Assembly: GCF_017875465.1 (NCBI RefSeq) | Contig: NZ_JAGGMQ010000001.1 | Span: forward strand, 806,001-870,000 | DNA length: 64,000 bases | Direction: 5' to 3' | From: Winslowiella toletana | GTDB lineage: Bacteria > Pseudomonadota > Gammaproteobacteria > Enterobacterales > Enterobacteriaceae | Part shown: positions 8,618 through 17,008 of the stretch, piece after piece | Layout of the letters: each line of letters starts with the position of its first letter | Position numbering within the stretch: the stretch's first letter is position 1 | Made by a program: the position numbers and the translations under genes | Notes under the pieces: model-generated | What the model saw: the letters and a program-made list of their open reading frames with translations, nothing else | Told to the model about the DNA's origin: nothing | Databases searched by the model: none

Positions 8618-8647
8618 CCATCAATAAATACCGCCCGGGAGGTTAAT

Positions 8648-8673
8648 GATGACGGCAATCGGTGGCCGTCATC
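8648..8673 (+). other. Intergenic hairpin between monooxygenase and binding-protein genes
   Basis: An 8-base-pair stem, GATGACGG/CCGTCATC, with a 10-base loop lies in the 120-base gap. There is no T run, so it may tune relative expression or mRNA decay and not terminate. Confidence 0.45.
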
Positions 8674-8737
8674 CGCGATACGCCCGGCGTTAAAAAATTC
8701 ACCTGCTGCTGCATCCTTCACACAATAAGAGTCTGAG

Positions 8738-9682
8738 ATGACAAAAACGAATCCACTATTTACCCTCGCACTGCTCTGCGGATTGCTGAGCAGCGGCTTC
8801 ACTGCTGCCGAAGAGGTCAATCTCAACGGCCAGGGCGTCAGCGTCGAAGCCAATAAAGTGCCGGTGAATACCGGGAAAAATCCGCAGGCCATCGCCAGTA
8901 TTCCGGCCGCTCACCGCTTTGCGGTACCGGGCAAATTTACCGTGGCGATTGCCGGGCTGAACTCACCGCCGTTAACGCTGTTTTCCGATGATAATAAAAC
9001 TCTGCTCGGCAGTGAGGCGGATATCGCCCGCCTGGTGGCTGACAGCCTTGGCCTGGAGCTGAATGTGGTCGCCACCTCGTGGGAAGACTGGCCGCTGGGC
9101 GTGGCATCCGGCAAATATGATGCTGCTATCACCAATGTGACGGTGACCAAAGATCGCAAGGAGAAATTCGATTTCGCTACTTACCGTAAAGATTCACTCG
9201 GTTTTTATGTCAAATCCACCAGCAAAATCAGCGCCATCACTAAAGCGGAAGATATTGCCGGGTTGCGGATTATCGTCGGTTCCGGCACTAATCAGGAAGC
9301 CATTTTGCTGGCGTGGGATCAGGCCAATCAGGCTAAAGGGCTGAAAGCCTTTACCCCGGTTTACAGCAAAGATGATGCGGCGCAGACGCTGGCCCTGCAG
9401 TCGGGCCGTGCGGATGCTTACTTTGGTCCGAATGTGATTGGCGCATGGAAAGCCGCGCTGACCGGCCAGACCAGACGCGTCGGCAGCGTTGACGGTGGCT
9501 GGCCAAAAGCGGCGCATATCGCCGTCACCCTGAAAAAAGGCAATGGCCTGGTGGATCCGGTCAATATTGCGCTGAATGGCGTGATTAAAAATGGCAGCTA
9601 CGACAAGGTGCTGAACCGCTGGGGTGAAGGCATTGAACGCCTCGACCATTCCGAAATCAATCCACCAGGCCTCGGCGATTAA
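8738..9682 (+). CDS. Periplasmic amino-acid-type binding protein (SBP family 3)
   Basis: The 314 residues have a Sec signal peptide (MTKTNPLFTLALLCGLLSSG..., cleavage probably after FTAA, about residue 24). A family 3 solute-binding domain follows: SPPLTLFSDDNKTLLGSEADIARLVADSLGL, then VTKDRKEKFDFATYRKDSLGFYV and DAAQTLALQSGRADAYFGPN. It delivers a polar amino acid or derivative to the permease and ATPase encoded downstream. The ligand cannot be read from the sequence. It is probably in the same operon as the neighbouring genes. Confidence 0.88.
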   Translation: MTKTNPLFTLALLCGLLSSGFTAAEEVNLNGQGVSVEANKVPVNTGKNPQAIASIPAAHRFAVPGKFTVAIAGLNSPPLTLFSDDNKTLLGSEADIARLVADSLGLELNVVATSWEDWPLGVASGKYDAAITNVTVTKDRKEKFDFATYRKDSLGFYVKSTSKISAITKAEDIAGLRIIVGSGTNQEAILLAWDQANQAKGLKAFTPVYSKDDAAQTLALQSGRADAYFGPNVIGAWKAALTGQTRRVGSVDGGWPKAAHIAVTLKKGNGLVDPVNIALNGVIKNGSYDKVLNRWGEGIERLDHSEINPPGLGD

Positions 9683-9692
9683 GGGGGTAACC

Positions 9693-10205
9693 ATGAGTCA
9701 GACACAATTTCGCGAGCTGTCGCCGGAAGCGGAGGAGCTGCAACCGATTCTTAGCGGCCTGTTTGGTGAATATGAAGCGCGTTACGGCGACTTTTTTTCC
9801 GCACAACAGGAGCAGGAGCTGACCGAGTGGTATCTGCCGCCGCAGGGACTGTTTATTGTGCTGGAGCGCGACGGCGAAATCATCGCCATGGGCGCCTATA
9901 AAGCGTTTGATGCGCAAACCGCCGAGCTGAAACGCATCTGGACGCGCCGGGATGTGCGCCGTCAGGGACTGGCGCTGGTGATCCTGCAGGAACTGGAGCG
10001 GCGCGCACTGCGCGCCGGTTATCAGCAGCTTTATCTGACTACCGGCTTTCGTCAGCCCGAGGCGGTACGGCTCTATCTGGCGCATGGCTATCAGCCGCAG
10101 TTTGATATTACCCGCGATGCGGAAAGCTACGCCCTGCCGCCTTATGATGGCCGTCTGCGTTTTACCAAACCGTTAACCGTTACGGCAAACGCCGATGCCA
10201 GTTAA
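9693..10205 (+). CDS. GNAT-family N-acetyltransferase
   Basis: The 170 residues start at the ATG at 9693, which has an AAGGGGGT ribosome site 10 bases behind the stop of the binding-protein gene; the frame open from 9624 is an upstream extension. The GNAT acetyl-CoA loop RRDVRRQGLA is near residue 90, and YLTTGFRQPEAVRLYLAHGY is the conserved end. Placed inside an amino-acid importer operon, it probably acetylates the imported amino acid, as SnaA and YxeL do in B. subtilis. That role is by analogy. Confidence 0.85.
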   Translation: MSQTQFRELSPEAEELQPILSGLFGEYEARYGDFFSAQQEQELTEWYLPPQGLFIVLERDGEIIAMGAYKAFDAQTAELKRIWTRRDVRRQGLALVILQELERRALRAGYQQLYLTTGFRQPEAVRLYLAHGYQPQFDITRDAESYALPPYDGRLRFTKPLTVTANADAS

Positions 10206-10215
10206 GGAGCGGTCA

Positions 10216-11142
10216 GTGAAATTAACTACAAAATTACGCGTGGTGCCCGCACGTTATCCGCTGCGCCATTTCGGCGCATTACTGGCGCTATTTATCCTTG
10301 CAGCGGTGATCCAGTCGGTGGCGCTGAATCCGCGCTGGGAGTGGTCGGTGTTTGCCCGCTGGTTCTTTGATCCGGTGATTCTGCACGGGCTGGCGCAGAC
10401 CCTGCTGCTGACGCTGCTCGGCACTCTGTTCAGCATTCTGCTCGGATCGGCACTGGCGCTGGCGCGCCTCTCGCCTTCGTGGTTACTCTCCAGTCTCGCC
10501 TGGGGCTATATCTGGCTGTTTCGTTCGCTGCCGCTGATTGTGGTGCTGATCATTCTGTATAACTTCTCATACCTGTACGACACGCTGTCGCTGGGTATCC
10601 CGTTTACCCCGCTGGTATTCGCCAGTTATCAGACCATTGATGTGCTCGGCCAGTTTCCCACTGCGGTTATTGGCCTGACGCTGGTACAGGCGGCCTATAC
10701 CGCCGAAATTATTCGCGGCGGCATTCTCGGTGTCGATGAGGGGCAGTTTGAAGCGGCGATGGCGCTCGGCCTGCCAGCGCGCCGTCGCACCATGCGCATT
10801 ATTTTACCGCAGGCGCTGCGCGCGATTATTCCCACCGGTTTTAATGAGGTGATCAGTCTGGCGAAAGGCACCGCGATGGTTTATGTACTGGCGATGCCAG
10901 AGCTGTTTTACACCATTCAGATGGTCTATAACCGCACTCAGCAGGTGATCCCGCTGCTGATGGTGGGCGCGGTATGGTATCTGATCGTCACCACCGTGCT
11001 GTCGGTGATCCAGCACTACGTTGAACGCTGGCTGGCGCGCAGCGCCACTCGCAGCCAGCGACCGCCACTGTGGCGTCAGATCCGTCAACGCCTGCAACGG
11101 CGCAGCCTTGCTCAGGGAGTCAGCCATGTCAGAAGCCATTGA
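10216..11142 (+). CDS. Amino-acid ABC transporter permease (HisMQ family)
   Basis: The GTG at 10216 is chosen because AAGGAG ends 6 bases before it. An ATG at 10195 would overlap the acetyltransferase gene and has a poorer site. The 308 residues hold about six hydrophobic segments and the cytoplasmic EAA loop, EAAMALGLPARRRTMRIILPQ, which docks to the ATPase. The C-terminal tail is rich in Arg. The stop overlaps the start of the ATPase gene by 17 bases, which indicates translational coupling. Confidence 0.87.
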   Translation: MKLTTKLRVVPARYPLRHFGALLALFILAAVIQSVALNPRWEWSVFARWFFDPVILHGLAQTLLLTLLGTLFSILLGSALALARLSPSWLLSSLAWGYIWLFRSLPLIVVLIILYNFSYLYDTLSLGIPFTPLVFASYQTIDVLGQFPTAVIGLTLVQAAYTAEIIRGGILGVDEGQFEAAMALGLPARRRTMRIILPQALRAIIPTGFNEVISLAKGTAMVYVLAMPELFYTIQMVYNRTQQVIPLLMVGAVWYLIVTTVLSVIQHYVERWLARSATRSQRPPLWRQIRQRLQRRSLAQGVSHVRSH

Positions 11143-11920
11143 TTACGCAACAAACACGGTGCGCGGTCAGATAAGCATTACCCAGGTCAGTAAAAGCTTC
11201 GGTCGCCATAAGGCGCTGGATGAGGTGTCGCTGGAGCTGGATCCCGGCTCGGTCACGGTGATCCTTGGTCCGTCAGGATCCGGCAAGTCGACGCTGCTGC
11301 GCGCCATTAATCATCTTGAGCGCGTGGATGAAGGCTATATTCAGATTGATGGTGATTATATTGGCTATCAGCGTAAAGGCGATCGCCTGCATGAGCTGAA
11401 AGAGAAAGCCATTCTGCGCCAGCGCACCGAAGTGGGCTATGTGTTTCAGAACTTCAATTTATTCCCGCATCTGACGGTACTGGAGAATATTATTGAAGCG
11501 CCGATTGCGCACAAAAAGCAGAGCCGCGCGCAGGCTATCGCGCTGGCGTATCAGCTGCTGGACACCGTTGGCCTGCGTGAAAAAGCCGATGCCTGGCCGC
11601 GCCATCTTTCTGGCGGCCAGCAGCAGCGTATTGCTATTGCCCGCGCGTTAGCACTCAATCCCCGTGTCATGCTGTTTGATGAACCAACATCAGCGCTGGA
11701 TCCCGAGCTGGTCGGTGAAGTGCTGGATGTGATTAAAAAACTGGCGCGTTCCGGCACCACTATGGTGGTGGTGACCCATGAGATTGGTTTTGCGCGCGAA
11801 GTGGCGGACCGGCTGGTCTTTATGGTTGATGGCAAGGTCGTCGAGCAGGGACAGGCGCAACAGGTACTGAATCAGCCGCAACATCCGCGTACCCGGCGTT
11901 TCCTCGCCAGCGTACTGTAA
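11126..11920 (+). CDS. Amino-acid ABC transporter ATP-binding protein (GlnQ/HisP type)
   Basis: The 264 residues contain Walker A GPSGSGKST, a Q loop in VFQNFNLFPHLTVLENI, signature LSGGQQQRIAIARAL, Walker B VMLFDEPTSALD and the H loop VVTHE. It powers the importer formed with the two preceding transport genes. The ATG at 11126 lies inside the end of the permease gene and has GGGAG just upstream; the longer frame from 11021 is not plausible. It is the last gene of the five-gene cluster. Confidence 0.92.
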   Translation: MSEAIDYATNTVRGQISITQVSKSFGRHKALDEVSLELDPGSVTVILGPSGSGKSTLLRAINHLERVDEGYIQIDGDYIGYQRKGDRLHELKEKAILRQRTEVGYVFQNFNLFPHLTVLENIIEAPIAHKKQSRAQAIALAYQLLDTVGLREKADAWPRHLSGGQQQRIAIARALALNPRVMLFDEPTSALDPELVGEVLDVIKKLARSGTTMVVVTHEIGFAREVADRLVFMVDGKVVEQGQAQQVLNQPQHPRTRRFLASVL

Positions 11921-11945
11921 CTCTCCGCATTTTAGCGATAAAAAA

Positions 11946-11972
11946 GCCGGTTTATCAATGTGATAAACCGGC
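11946..11972 (-). terminator. Terminator between the ABC operon and the yojI group
   Basis: A perfect 12-base-pair stem (GCCGGTTTATCA and its complement) has an ATG loop. On the minus strand it is followed by TTTTT, so it best ends transcription coming from 12108. In the plus direction it has no T run. The stretch 11973-12107 shows no gene. Confidence 0.8.
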
Positions 11973-12107
11973 GTTAACCATTTGGCAAGACGACAGAAAA
12001 GTTCAGGAAAGACGGCAGGCTGCTGATGCCCGGGTCTGAAAAGAGCTTAGCCTTTTGCTATCCCGCTGACTAATAACAATATCTTCAAAATAAATGCATT
12101 TAACTCA

Positions 12108-12932
12108 TCAGGACTCACCGCTACGCAGCATAATACGCAGCACCGGCGCAGACTGCTCTGGCGGCAGCGCCATCACGCGCTGATAAAGATCGCTGATAAT
12201 CCGGCACACCTGCTGATGATCGACATCATTACGCTGCGGTGGCACCAGCATTTTCAGGTCATCGCCATACTTCTGTCCCAGCTGTTGCGCAATCTGCTGC
12301 ATACGGGCATTAGCCTGCAATGTATCCTGCTTACTGTTGCTTTGCGGCTGCTGATAAGAGGCGAGCAGCAGATGGTTATCCGTTTCCACGCGCTGCATTA
12401 ACACTTCTGCCGAATTATATTTCGTCGGGTCAATGCCACCCGCGGTTTGTGGAAACAGGAACTGAAAGCACAGGCTACCGCCCTGCTGTTGCAGCTCGCC
12501 AAGCTGTAACAGCGTGACCGCCATATACTGATTGATATCACTGTCCGGCGCGTAATAGACCCGCCTGCCAATCACTTCGGCGATCTCAGCCTGCAACTGC
12601 CCCAGCGCCTGATGCCTGCTCATACCCTGCTCAATCGCCGCCAGTACCGACTGTTCCAGCGCCAGACGGGTTGCCGGATCCTGCTGTTGCAGGGTGACCA
12701 TCACCGGCAACTTATCGAGGCTTTCACTGACCTGCTGGTGCACACTGCGGGTGCTGTCAGCGTCTGAGTTAAGGAAATCACTGCGCGCCACCTGGCTGCA
12801 CACCAGCATCAGCGCGGTAAACAGCCCTGTCGCCAGCCACTTATCAATCTTTTTAGCTTTCACCAGCCAGCAGAGCCATGCGGCAGAAAGAGACCCTGTG
12901 GATATTAACAACACCATCTGTTGCATATTCAT
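12108..12932 (-). CDS. Unknown membrane-anchored protein paired with YojI
   Basis: The 274 residues begin with two hydrophobic segments (about 5-24 and 33-51), then a long soluble part rich in Gln and helical in character, with Cys residues near QGGSLCFQFLFPQTAGG and QQVCRIISDLYQRV. I do not recognise the family. The gene begins 25 bases after the stop of yojI on the same strand and shares its terminator, so it probably works with that exporter, perhaps on the periplasmic side. GAGGAG precedes three clustered ATGs; the one at 12932 has the best spacing. Confidence 0.7.
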   Translation of the reverse strand: MNMQQMVLLISTGSLSAAWLCWLVKAKKIDKWLATGLFTALMLVCSQVARSDFLNSDADSTRSVHQQVSESLDKLPVMVTLQQQDPATRLALEQSVLAAIEQGMSRHQALGQLQAEIAEVIGRRVYYAPDSDINQYMAVTLLQLGELQQQGGSLCFQFLFPQTAGGIDPTKYNSAEVLMQRVETDNHLLLASYQQPQSNSKQDTLQANARMQQIAQQLGQKYGDDLKMLVPPQRNDVDHQQVCRIISDLYQRVMALPPEQSAPVLRIMLRSGES

Positions 12933-12957
12933 CATGTCTCCTCAGCAGGCAGAAACC

Positions 12958-14610
12958 TTAGTGTGCGGTATCGGTGCGTTTTACCGCGTCGAGCGTCGCC
13001 TGCTCACGTTCATGGCCGGTCAGCTCACTCAGCTGGCCATCGCGCATTTCCAGCAGACGGTCAGCATGGATAAAGTAGTGATCGTCATGGCTGATGGCAA
13101 ATACCGTTTTCCCCATTCCCTGTAACCACGGCAGCAGTTCGCGGTAGAAGATGCGGCGGAAATGCGGATCCTGATCGGCAGCCCACTCATCCAGCAGCAG
13201 AATATCGCGCTGCTCGGCGGTGGCCAGCAGTAGCGCCAGACGCTTGCTCTGTCCCTTGGACAGTTGCAGATTCAGCACCTTATTGCCTTCCAGCTTCAGT
13301 TTATCCTGCATTTTCAGGCGTTCCAGCCACTGTTGCACCAGCGCCGGATCGGCAGGCACACCGTCGCGGCCAATCAGGCGGTCAAACAGATGAACATCGG
13401 TAAACACCGCCGAGAATAGCTTACGGAATTCATCGAGGCGTTCGCTATCAATGACTTCGCCATCCAGTATCAGCGCACCGGAGGCGGGCTGATATAAACC
13501 GGTAAGCAACATCGCCAGCGTCGATTTACCGCTGCCATTGCCGCCAATCAAAAACACCAGTTCACCGCGCTTCAGGGTCAGATTGATCGGACCGACGGCA
13601 AAACCGCTGTCACCGTAATGGAACACTACATCGCGCAGTTCCAGCGTCTGCCAGTTTTTCGACGGCGGCAGTGTGCTGAACGCTTCACGGTAGTCCGCCA
13701 GCTTAAAGGTATTAAGCTTATTAAACGCTACCTGCGCACTCAGTAAGGTTGGCAACGCGCCCACCGCCTGCAACAGCGGCGTACGCAGAAACAGCAGCGT
13801 CAGTGAATAGGTGGCGGCCACGGCGGTATCTGCCCAGCCAAGACTGTTGGCCATAAAGAAGGCAAGGCCAATCGCGCCAAGCATCATAATATTCGACCAG
13901 TTGACCGCGCTCAGATGGAACGTATCGGCACGAACAATATGGTGACGGTAGGTTTTCGCGTCTTGCTGATAGACATCTTCGAAGATCTGTTGCGCGCGTT
14001 CGCGGTTCAGCGCCAGCTCTTTGCGGCCATCGATCACCGTCTGATAATCTTTATACAGACGATCTTCGGTTTCACGCAGCGTCGCCAGATGGCGGTAAAC
14101 CCGTGACACCAGCAACCAGCCGCCAACCACGGTGACCGCCACCCAGACAGTGGTCACCATCATCATTTGCGGCGAAAGCCACGCCAGATAAGCGGCGCAA
14201 CCGATGGTGATAATAATCCCCTGAATCAGCTCCGGCAGGCGCACAAACGCCAGCGTAATATTGCGCACATCGCTGGTTAACCCCGCCAGCAGCTGGGCGT
14301 TACCAATCTGTTCGATACGTTCAACGCGGGTATCCAGAATACGTTTTATAAATTCGCCGCGCAGACGATAAATAAAGTGATGTCCCAGCTGGGTAAGCGC
14401 CAGCTGAGCGCCAAAAGTGACCGCCATCAGCAGCAGCAATAAACCCAGGAACTGAGGAAGCACCAGCAGCGACGAGTTAACATTCACAATTAACTCACGG
14501 TTAATAAAAGCAATCAGTCCAATCCCCAGCACAGCACTGAGCAGACTGAGGATCATTACCAGGATAAACGGCCAGCGGTACTGCTTATAAACAACGTAAA
14601 GCAACTCCAT
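12958..14610 (-). CDS. yojI: YojI, ABC-type peptide exporter (fused membrane and ATPase domains)
   Basis: The 550 residues align over their length with E. coli YojI (547). Six transmembrane helices lie in roughly the first 300 residues, and the ATPase domain has Walker [10 protein letters not shown], signature LSKGQSKR and Walker [13 protein letters not shown]. YojI belongs to the cyclic-peptide exporter group and in E. coli exports microcin J25 together with TolC. An AGGAAG ribosome site precedes the ATG. In E. coli it is next to alkB, as here, but the downstream partner gene is not part of that context. Confidence 0.94.
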   Translation of the reverse strand: MELLYVVYKQYRWPFILVMILSLLSAVLGIGLIAFINRELIVNVNSSLLVLPQFLGLLLLLMAVTFGAQLALTQLGHHFIYRLRGEFIKRILDTRVERIEQIGNAQLLAGLTSDVRNITLAFVRLPELIQGIIITIGCAAYLAWLSPQMMMVTTVWVAVTVVGGWLLVSRVYRHLATLRETEDRLYKDYQTVIDGRKELALNRERAQQIFEDVYQQDAKTYRHHIVRADTFHLSAVNWSNIMMLGAIGLAFFMANSLGWADTAVAATYSLTLLFLRTPLLQAVGALPTLLSAQVAFNKLNTFKLADYREAFSTLPPSKNWQTLELRDVVFHYGDSGFAVGPINLTLKRGELVFLIGGNGSGKSTLAMLLTGLYQPASGALILDGEVIDSERLDEFRKLFSAVFTDVHLFDRLIGRDGVPADPALVQQWLERLKMQDKLKLEGNKVLNLQLSKGQSKRLALLLATAEQRDILLLDEWAADQDPHFRRIFYRELLPWLQGMGKTVFAISHDDHYFIHADRLLEMRDGQLSELTGHEREQATLDAVKRTDTAH

Positions 14611-14731
14611 AACAACTTCCTGTGTTTTTTAAAATAATCAGAAAAACAAAAAGAACAAGCTGCCAGCAGTTTAATGAGAAGCGATTCGATAGCAATAATA
14701 ATTCTCATTCTGCTATCGGTTTTCGGTTGTG

Positions 14732-14804
14732 GGGGCAATTATCGACACGGGCGGCGAGAACGCCGCCCCTACGATGTTGTGGGGGGGGGCCGTTATCGGC
14801 CCCG
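14732..14804. repeat. REP-like GC-rich palindromes behind alkB
   Basis: The core GGGCGGCG-AGAA-CGCCGCCC followed by CTAC lies at 14749-14772. It is flanked by two degenerate copies, one at about 14732-14748 and one ending a run of nine G at about 14780-14804. The same unit recurs at 52.3 kb and 61.6 kb, always next to a gene end. The copies lie between the convergent-side end of alkB and the yojI promoter region. Confidence 0.75.
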
Positions 14805-14805
14805 G

Positions 14806-15447
14806 TCAATGCGCGCGACGAAAAGTAATATTGTAGCGATAAGCGCCGGCAAGGGGATGCACGCCGGCTTTAAGCGGCAGAATGCCATGAAAGCGCAGAC
14901 GGGACGGGCCACCCCATACCACCACATCGCCATGCTCCAGCAACACGCGCTGCGTGGCGTCACCACGCTCAAAACCGCCAAACTGGAACACCGCCGGCAG
15001 ACCCAGTGAAACCGAAACTATCGGCTGGCGCAGATCCTTTTCATCCTTATCCTGATGCAAGGTAAGTTTCGCGCCCGGCTCATAGCGGTTTATCAGGCAG
15101 GCGTCAGGCTGGAAATCAGCAAACCCCGCCTGTGCGGCAGCGGCGGTCGCCAGCTGACGAAAGCGTGGCGGCATCGGTGGCCAGTGTCGTCCGGTGGCCT
15201 GATCCTGTTCGGTATACTGATAGCCACGCGCATCGGTTGACCAGCCAAGATCGCCGCAATTGGTCATCGCCACCGACATGCGGTGGCCACCCGGCGTAAT
15301 GCGGTGATGAAACGGATTCTGCGCCGCCACGTCCAGCACCAGTGCCAGCAATTCCGCCCCCTCATCACGCACCAGACGACGTAATATCACCGCGCCCTCT
15401 GCCAGCGGCTCCGACCAGGGCGCATCATCAGCGAACAGATCCAGCAT
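14806..15447 (-). CDS. alkB: AlkB, Fe(II)/2-oxoglutarate-dependent DNA/RNA demethylase
   Basis: The 213 residues start at the ATG at 15447, with AGGAG six bases upstream; a GTG five codons earlier is less likely. Conserved elements are MLDLFAD, SVAMTNCG-LGW, the iron ligands in HQDKDE and the later His in FHGI, and the 2-oxoglutarate Arg in the terminal YRYNITFRR. It removes alkyl lesions such as 1-methyladenine and 3-methylcytosine from DNA by oxidation. It is co-directional with apbE, 30 bases downstream of it. The adaptive-response gene ada, which lies between them in E. coli, is missing. Confidence 0.95.
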   Translation of the reverse strand: MLDLFADDAPWSEPLAEGAVILRRLVRDEGAELLALVLDVAAQNPFHHRITPGGHRMSVAMTNCGDLGWSTDARGYQYTEQDQATGRHWPPMPPRFRQLATAAAAQAGFADFQPDACLINRYEPGAKLTLHQDKDEKDLRQPIVSVSLGLPAVFQFGGFERGDATQRVLLEHGDVVVWGGPSRLRFHGILPLKAGVHPLAGAYRYNITFRRAH

Positions 15448-15477
15448 ACTTTTCTCCTGCACCGCTTAGCGGCGGCG

Positions 15478-16515
15478 CTATTGTTTCTGAATAAAGGCCG
15501 CAAACTGCGGCGACATCCAGCTGGTGAAACCGTCATCCTGCTTACTGATCAGATATACCGCCAGTTTTTCGCGTATCGCCAGCTGTCTGGCTTTTTCCGT
15601 ACCCAGCACCATCAGTCCGGTATCCCAGCCATCCGCTTCCAGCGCGGTGGTGGCGATCACCGTTGCTGATACCAGCTTATGCTCAATCGGGCGTCCGCTC
15701 ACCGGGTCAATAACATGAGAAATACGTTTCCCGTCCAGCTCATAATAGTTGCGATAACTGCCGGAGGTGCTGATGCCATGCCCCTGTAAATCGACCACCG
15801 CCTGCACAGCACTCTGCTGATCGGTAGGTTTCTGGATGGCGACGCGCCAGGGTTTATCTTCGGCATTTCTGCCGCGCGTCAGCACCGCTCCGCCGACGGA
15901 GACCAGATAGTTATTAATCCCCTCTTTCTCCATCAGTCGCGCCAGATGGTCAGTGGCAAAACCCTCACCCATCGTCGAGAGATCGACATACAGCGCTGGC
16001 AGATCTTTTTGCAGCCATTGTCCTTCACCGGTCTGGATCACCTTCAGATGCTGTAAGCCGGTCAGCGCGCGCGCCGCATCAATCTCCGCCTGGTCTGGCG
16101 TATGAGTTGGCTGCCTGTCCGGCCCAAAACCCCACAGATTGACCAGCGGCCCGACGGTAATATCCATCGCGCCGCCAGTTTTAATGCCAATCCGCAGCGC
16201 CATGGTGATGATATGCGCCATATTGGCGCTGACCGGCTGCGGCTGCGAGCCGCGATACTGATTAAAACGGGACAGTACGGAATCGGTTTTCCATGTTGAC
16301 AACTGATGATCGTCCTCATCAAGTTGCTGCTGAATCGTCTGTTGCAGCGCGGCGCCACGCGTGCTGTCGACCCCCGCGAGGCTGACGCGCCAGAATGTGC
16401 CCATGGTTTTACCTTCCAGCACCAGCGGAGAAGCCGCCAGCGCCTGCGGCCTGTCACAGGACGCTACGGTTAAACATGCCAGTAAAAACGCCCCTCGCAG
16501 CAGATAACACTTCAT
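15478..16515 (-). CDS. apbE: ApbE, FAD:protein FMN transferase (lipoprotein)
   Basis: The 345 residues carry a lipoprotein signal peptide with lipobox VASC (Cys20). The ApbE core follows: GTFWRVSLAG, MALRIGIKTGGAMDITVGPLVNLWGFG, DLSTMGEGFATDHLA, GISTSGSYRNYYE and SHVIDP-SGRP. The enzyme attaches FMN from FAD to threonine residues of proteins such as RnfG and NqrC at the periplasmic face. AGGGAA precedes the ATG. It probably forms an operon with alkB. Confidence 0.94.
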   Translation of the reverse strand: MKCYLLRGAFLLACLTVASCDRPQALAASPLVLEGKTMGTFWRVSLAGVDSTRGAALQQTIQQQLDEDDHQLSTWKTDSVLSRFNQYRGSQPQPVSANMAHIITMALRIGIKTGGAMDITVGPLVNLWGFGPDRQPTHTPDQAEIDAARALTGLQHLKVIQTGEGQWLQKDLPALYVDLSTMGEGFATDHLARLMEKEGINNYLVSVGGAVLTRGRNAEDKPWRVAIQKPTDQQSAVQAVVDLQGHGISTSGSYRNYYELDGKRISHVIDPVSGRPIEHKLVSATVIATTALEADGWDTGLMVLGTEKARQLAIREKLAVYLISKQDDGFTSWMSPQFAAFIQKQ

Positions 16516-16686
16516 ACTATTTCCCTGTTGTTGCTCTTTGTTAACAAAAATTGCCGCAGTTAAAGCATTTGTAAATCAGCCAACGCCCCCTTGACCCCAG
16601 CGCTTCGCCTGACCAGAATGAATGTCCGAGACAGCGATCTCACTCAAGCTATTTGCGTATGACAACAAGCTATAAAGGAGACTTAT

Positions 16687-16797
16687 ATGCAAAATATCGT
16701 GCTCCTCGTAGTGCTGATTGGTCTGGTGATTTACTCAGGCCATAAATATTATAAACAGACTCGAGCTAAAACTCTTACCCGCCAACGCCATCGCTAG
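16687..16797 (+). CDS. 36-residue single-pass membrane miniprotein
   Basis: The sequence is MQNIVLLVVLIGLVIYSG followed by a basic tail, HKYYKQTRAKTLTRQRHR. That is one transmembrane helix near residues 3-18 and a strongly positive cytoplasmic C-terminus. AAGGAG lies 7 bases before the ATG and an intrinsic terminator starts 13 bases after the stop, so the locus has all parts of a small expressed gene. I do not recognise a named family. It could modulate a membrane complex, but nothing here identifies a partner. Confidence 0.72.
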   Translation: MQNIVLLVVLIGLVIYSGHKYYKQTRAKTLTRQRHR

Positions 16798-16809
16798 CAT
16801 TCCATTAAG

Positions 16810-16832
16810 GCCCCGTTTATCGGGGCTTTTTT
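16810..16832 (+). terminator. Terminator of the 36-residue gene
   Basis: GCCCCG/CGGGGC stem, TTTAT loop, then six T. Confidence 0.92.
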
Positions 16833-16964
16833 GATCTCCGCACGCAAGCACCATTACGGAACAAGCTGCACCAAAGCGATGCTAGCAATCCGGTGCGCCA
16901 GCGATAAATCCCTTGTACAGCGCCAGCAGTAAACCTGGCACAACTTCTGCTTAATGTTTTTTAT

Positions 16965-16976
16965 CTTGTATACAAG
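16965..16976. promoter_or_regulatory. Palindrome upstream of the NMT1-type ABC operon
   Basis: A perfect 12-base palindrome, CTTGTATACAAG, is followed at once by a related half pattern (GTGTACACAA), 33-44 bases before the first gene. Such TTGTATACAA sites are typical of GntR-family operators, but no regulator gene is adjacent, so the binding protein is unknown. Confidence 0.45.
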
Positions 16977-17008
16977 TGTACACAACATTGAGAAGCTGGG
17001 AGCTGGCT

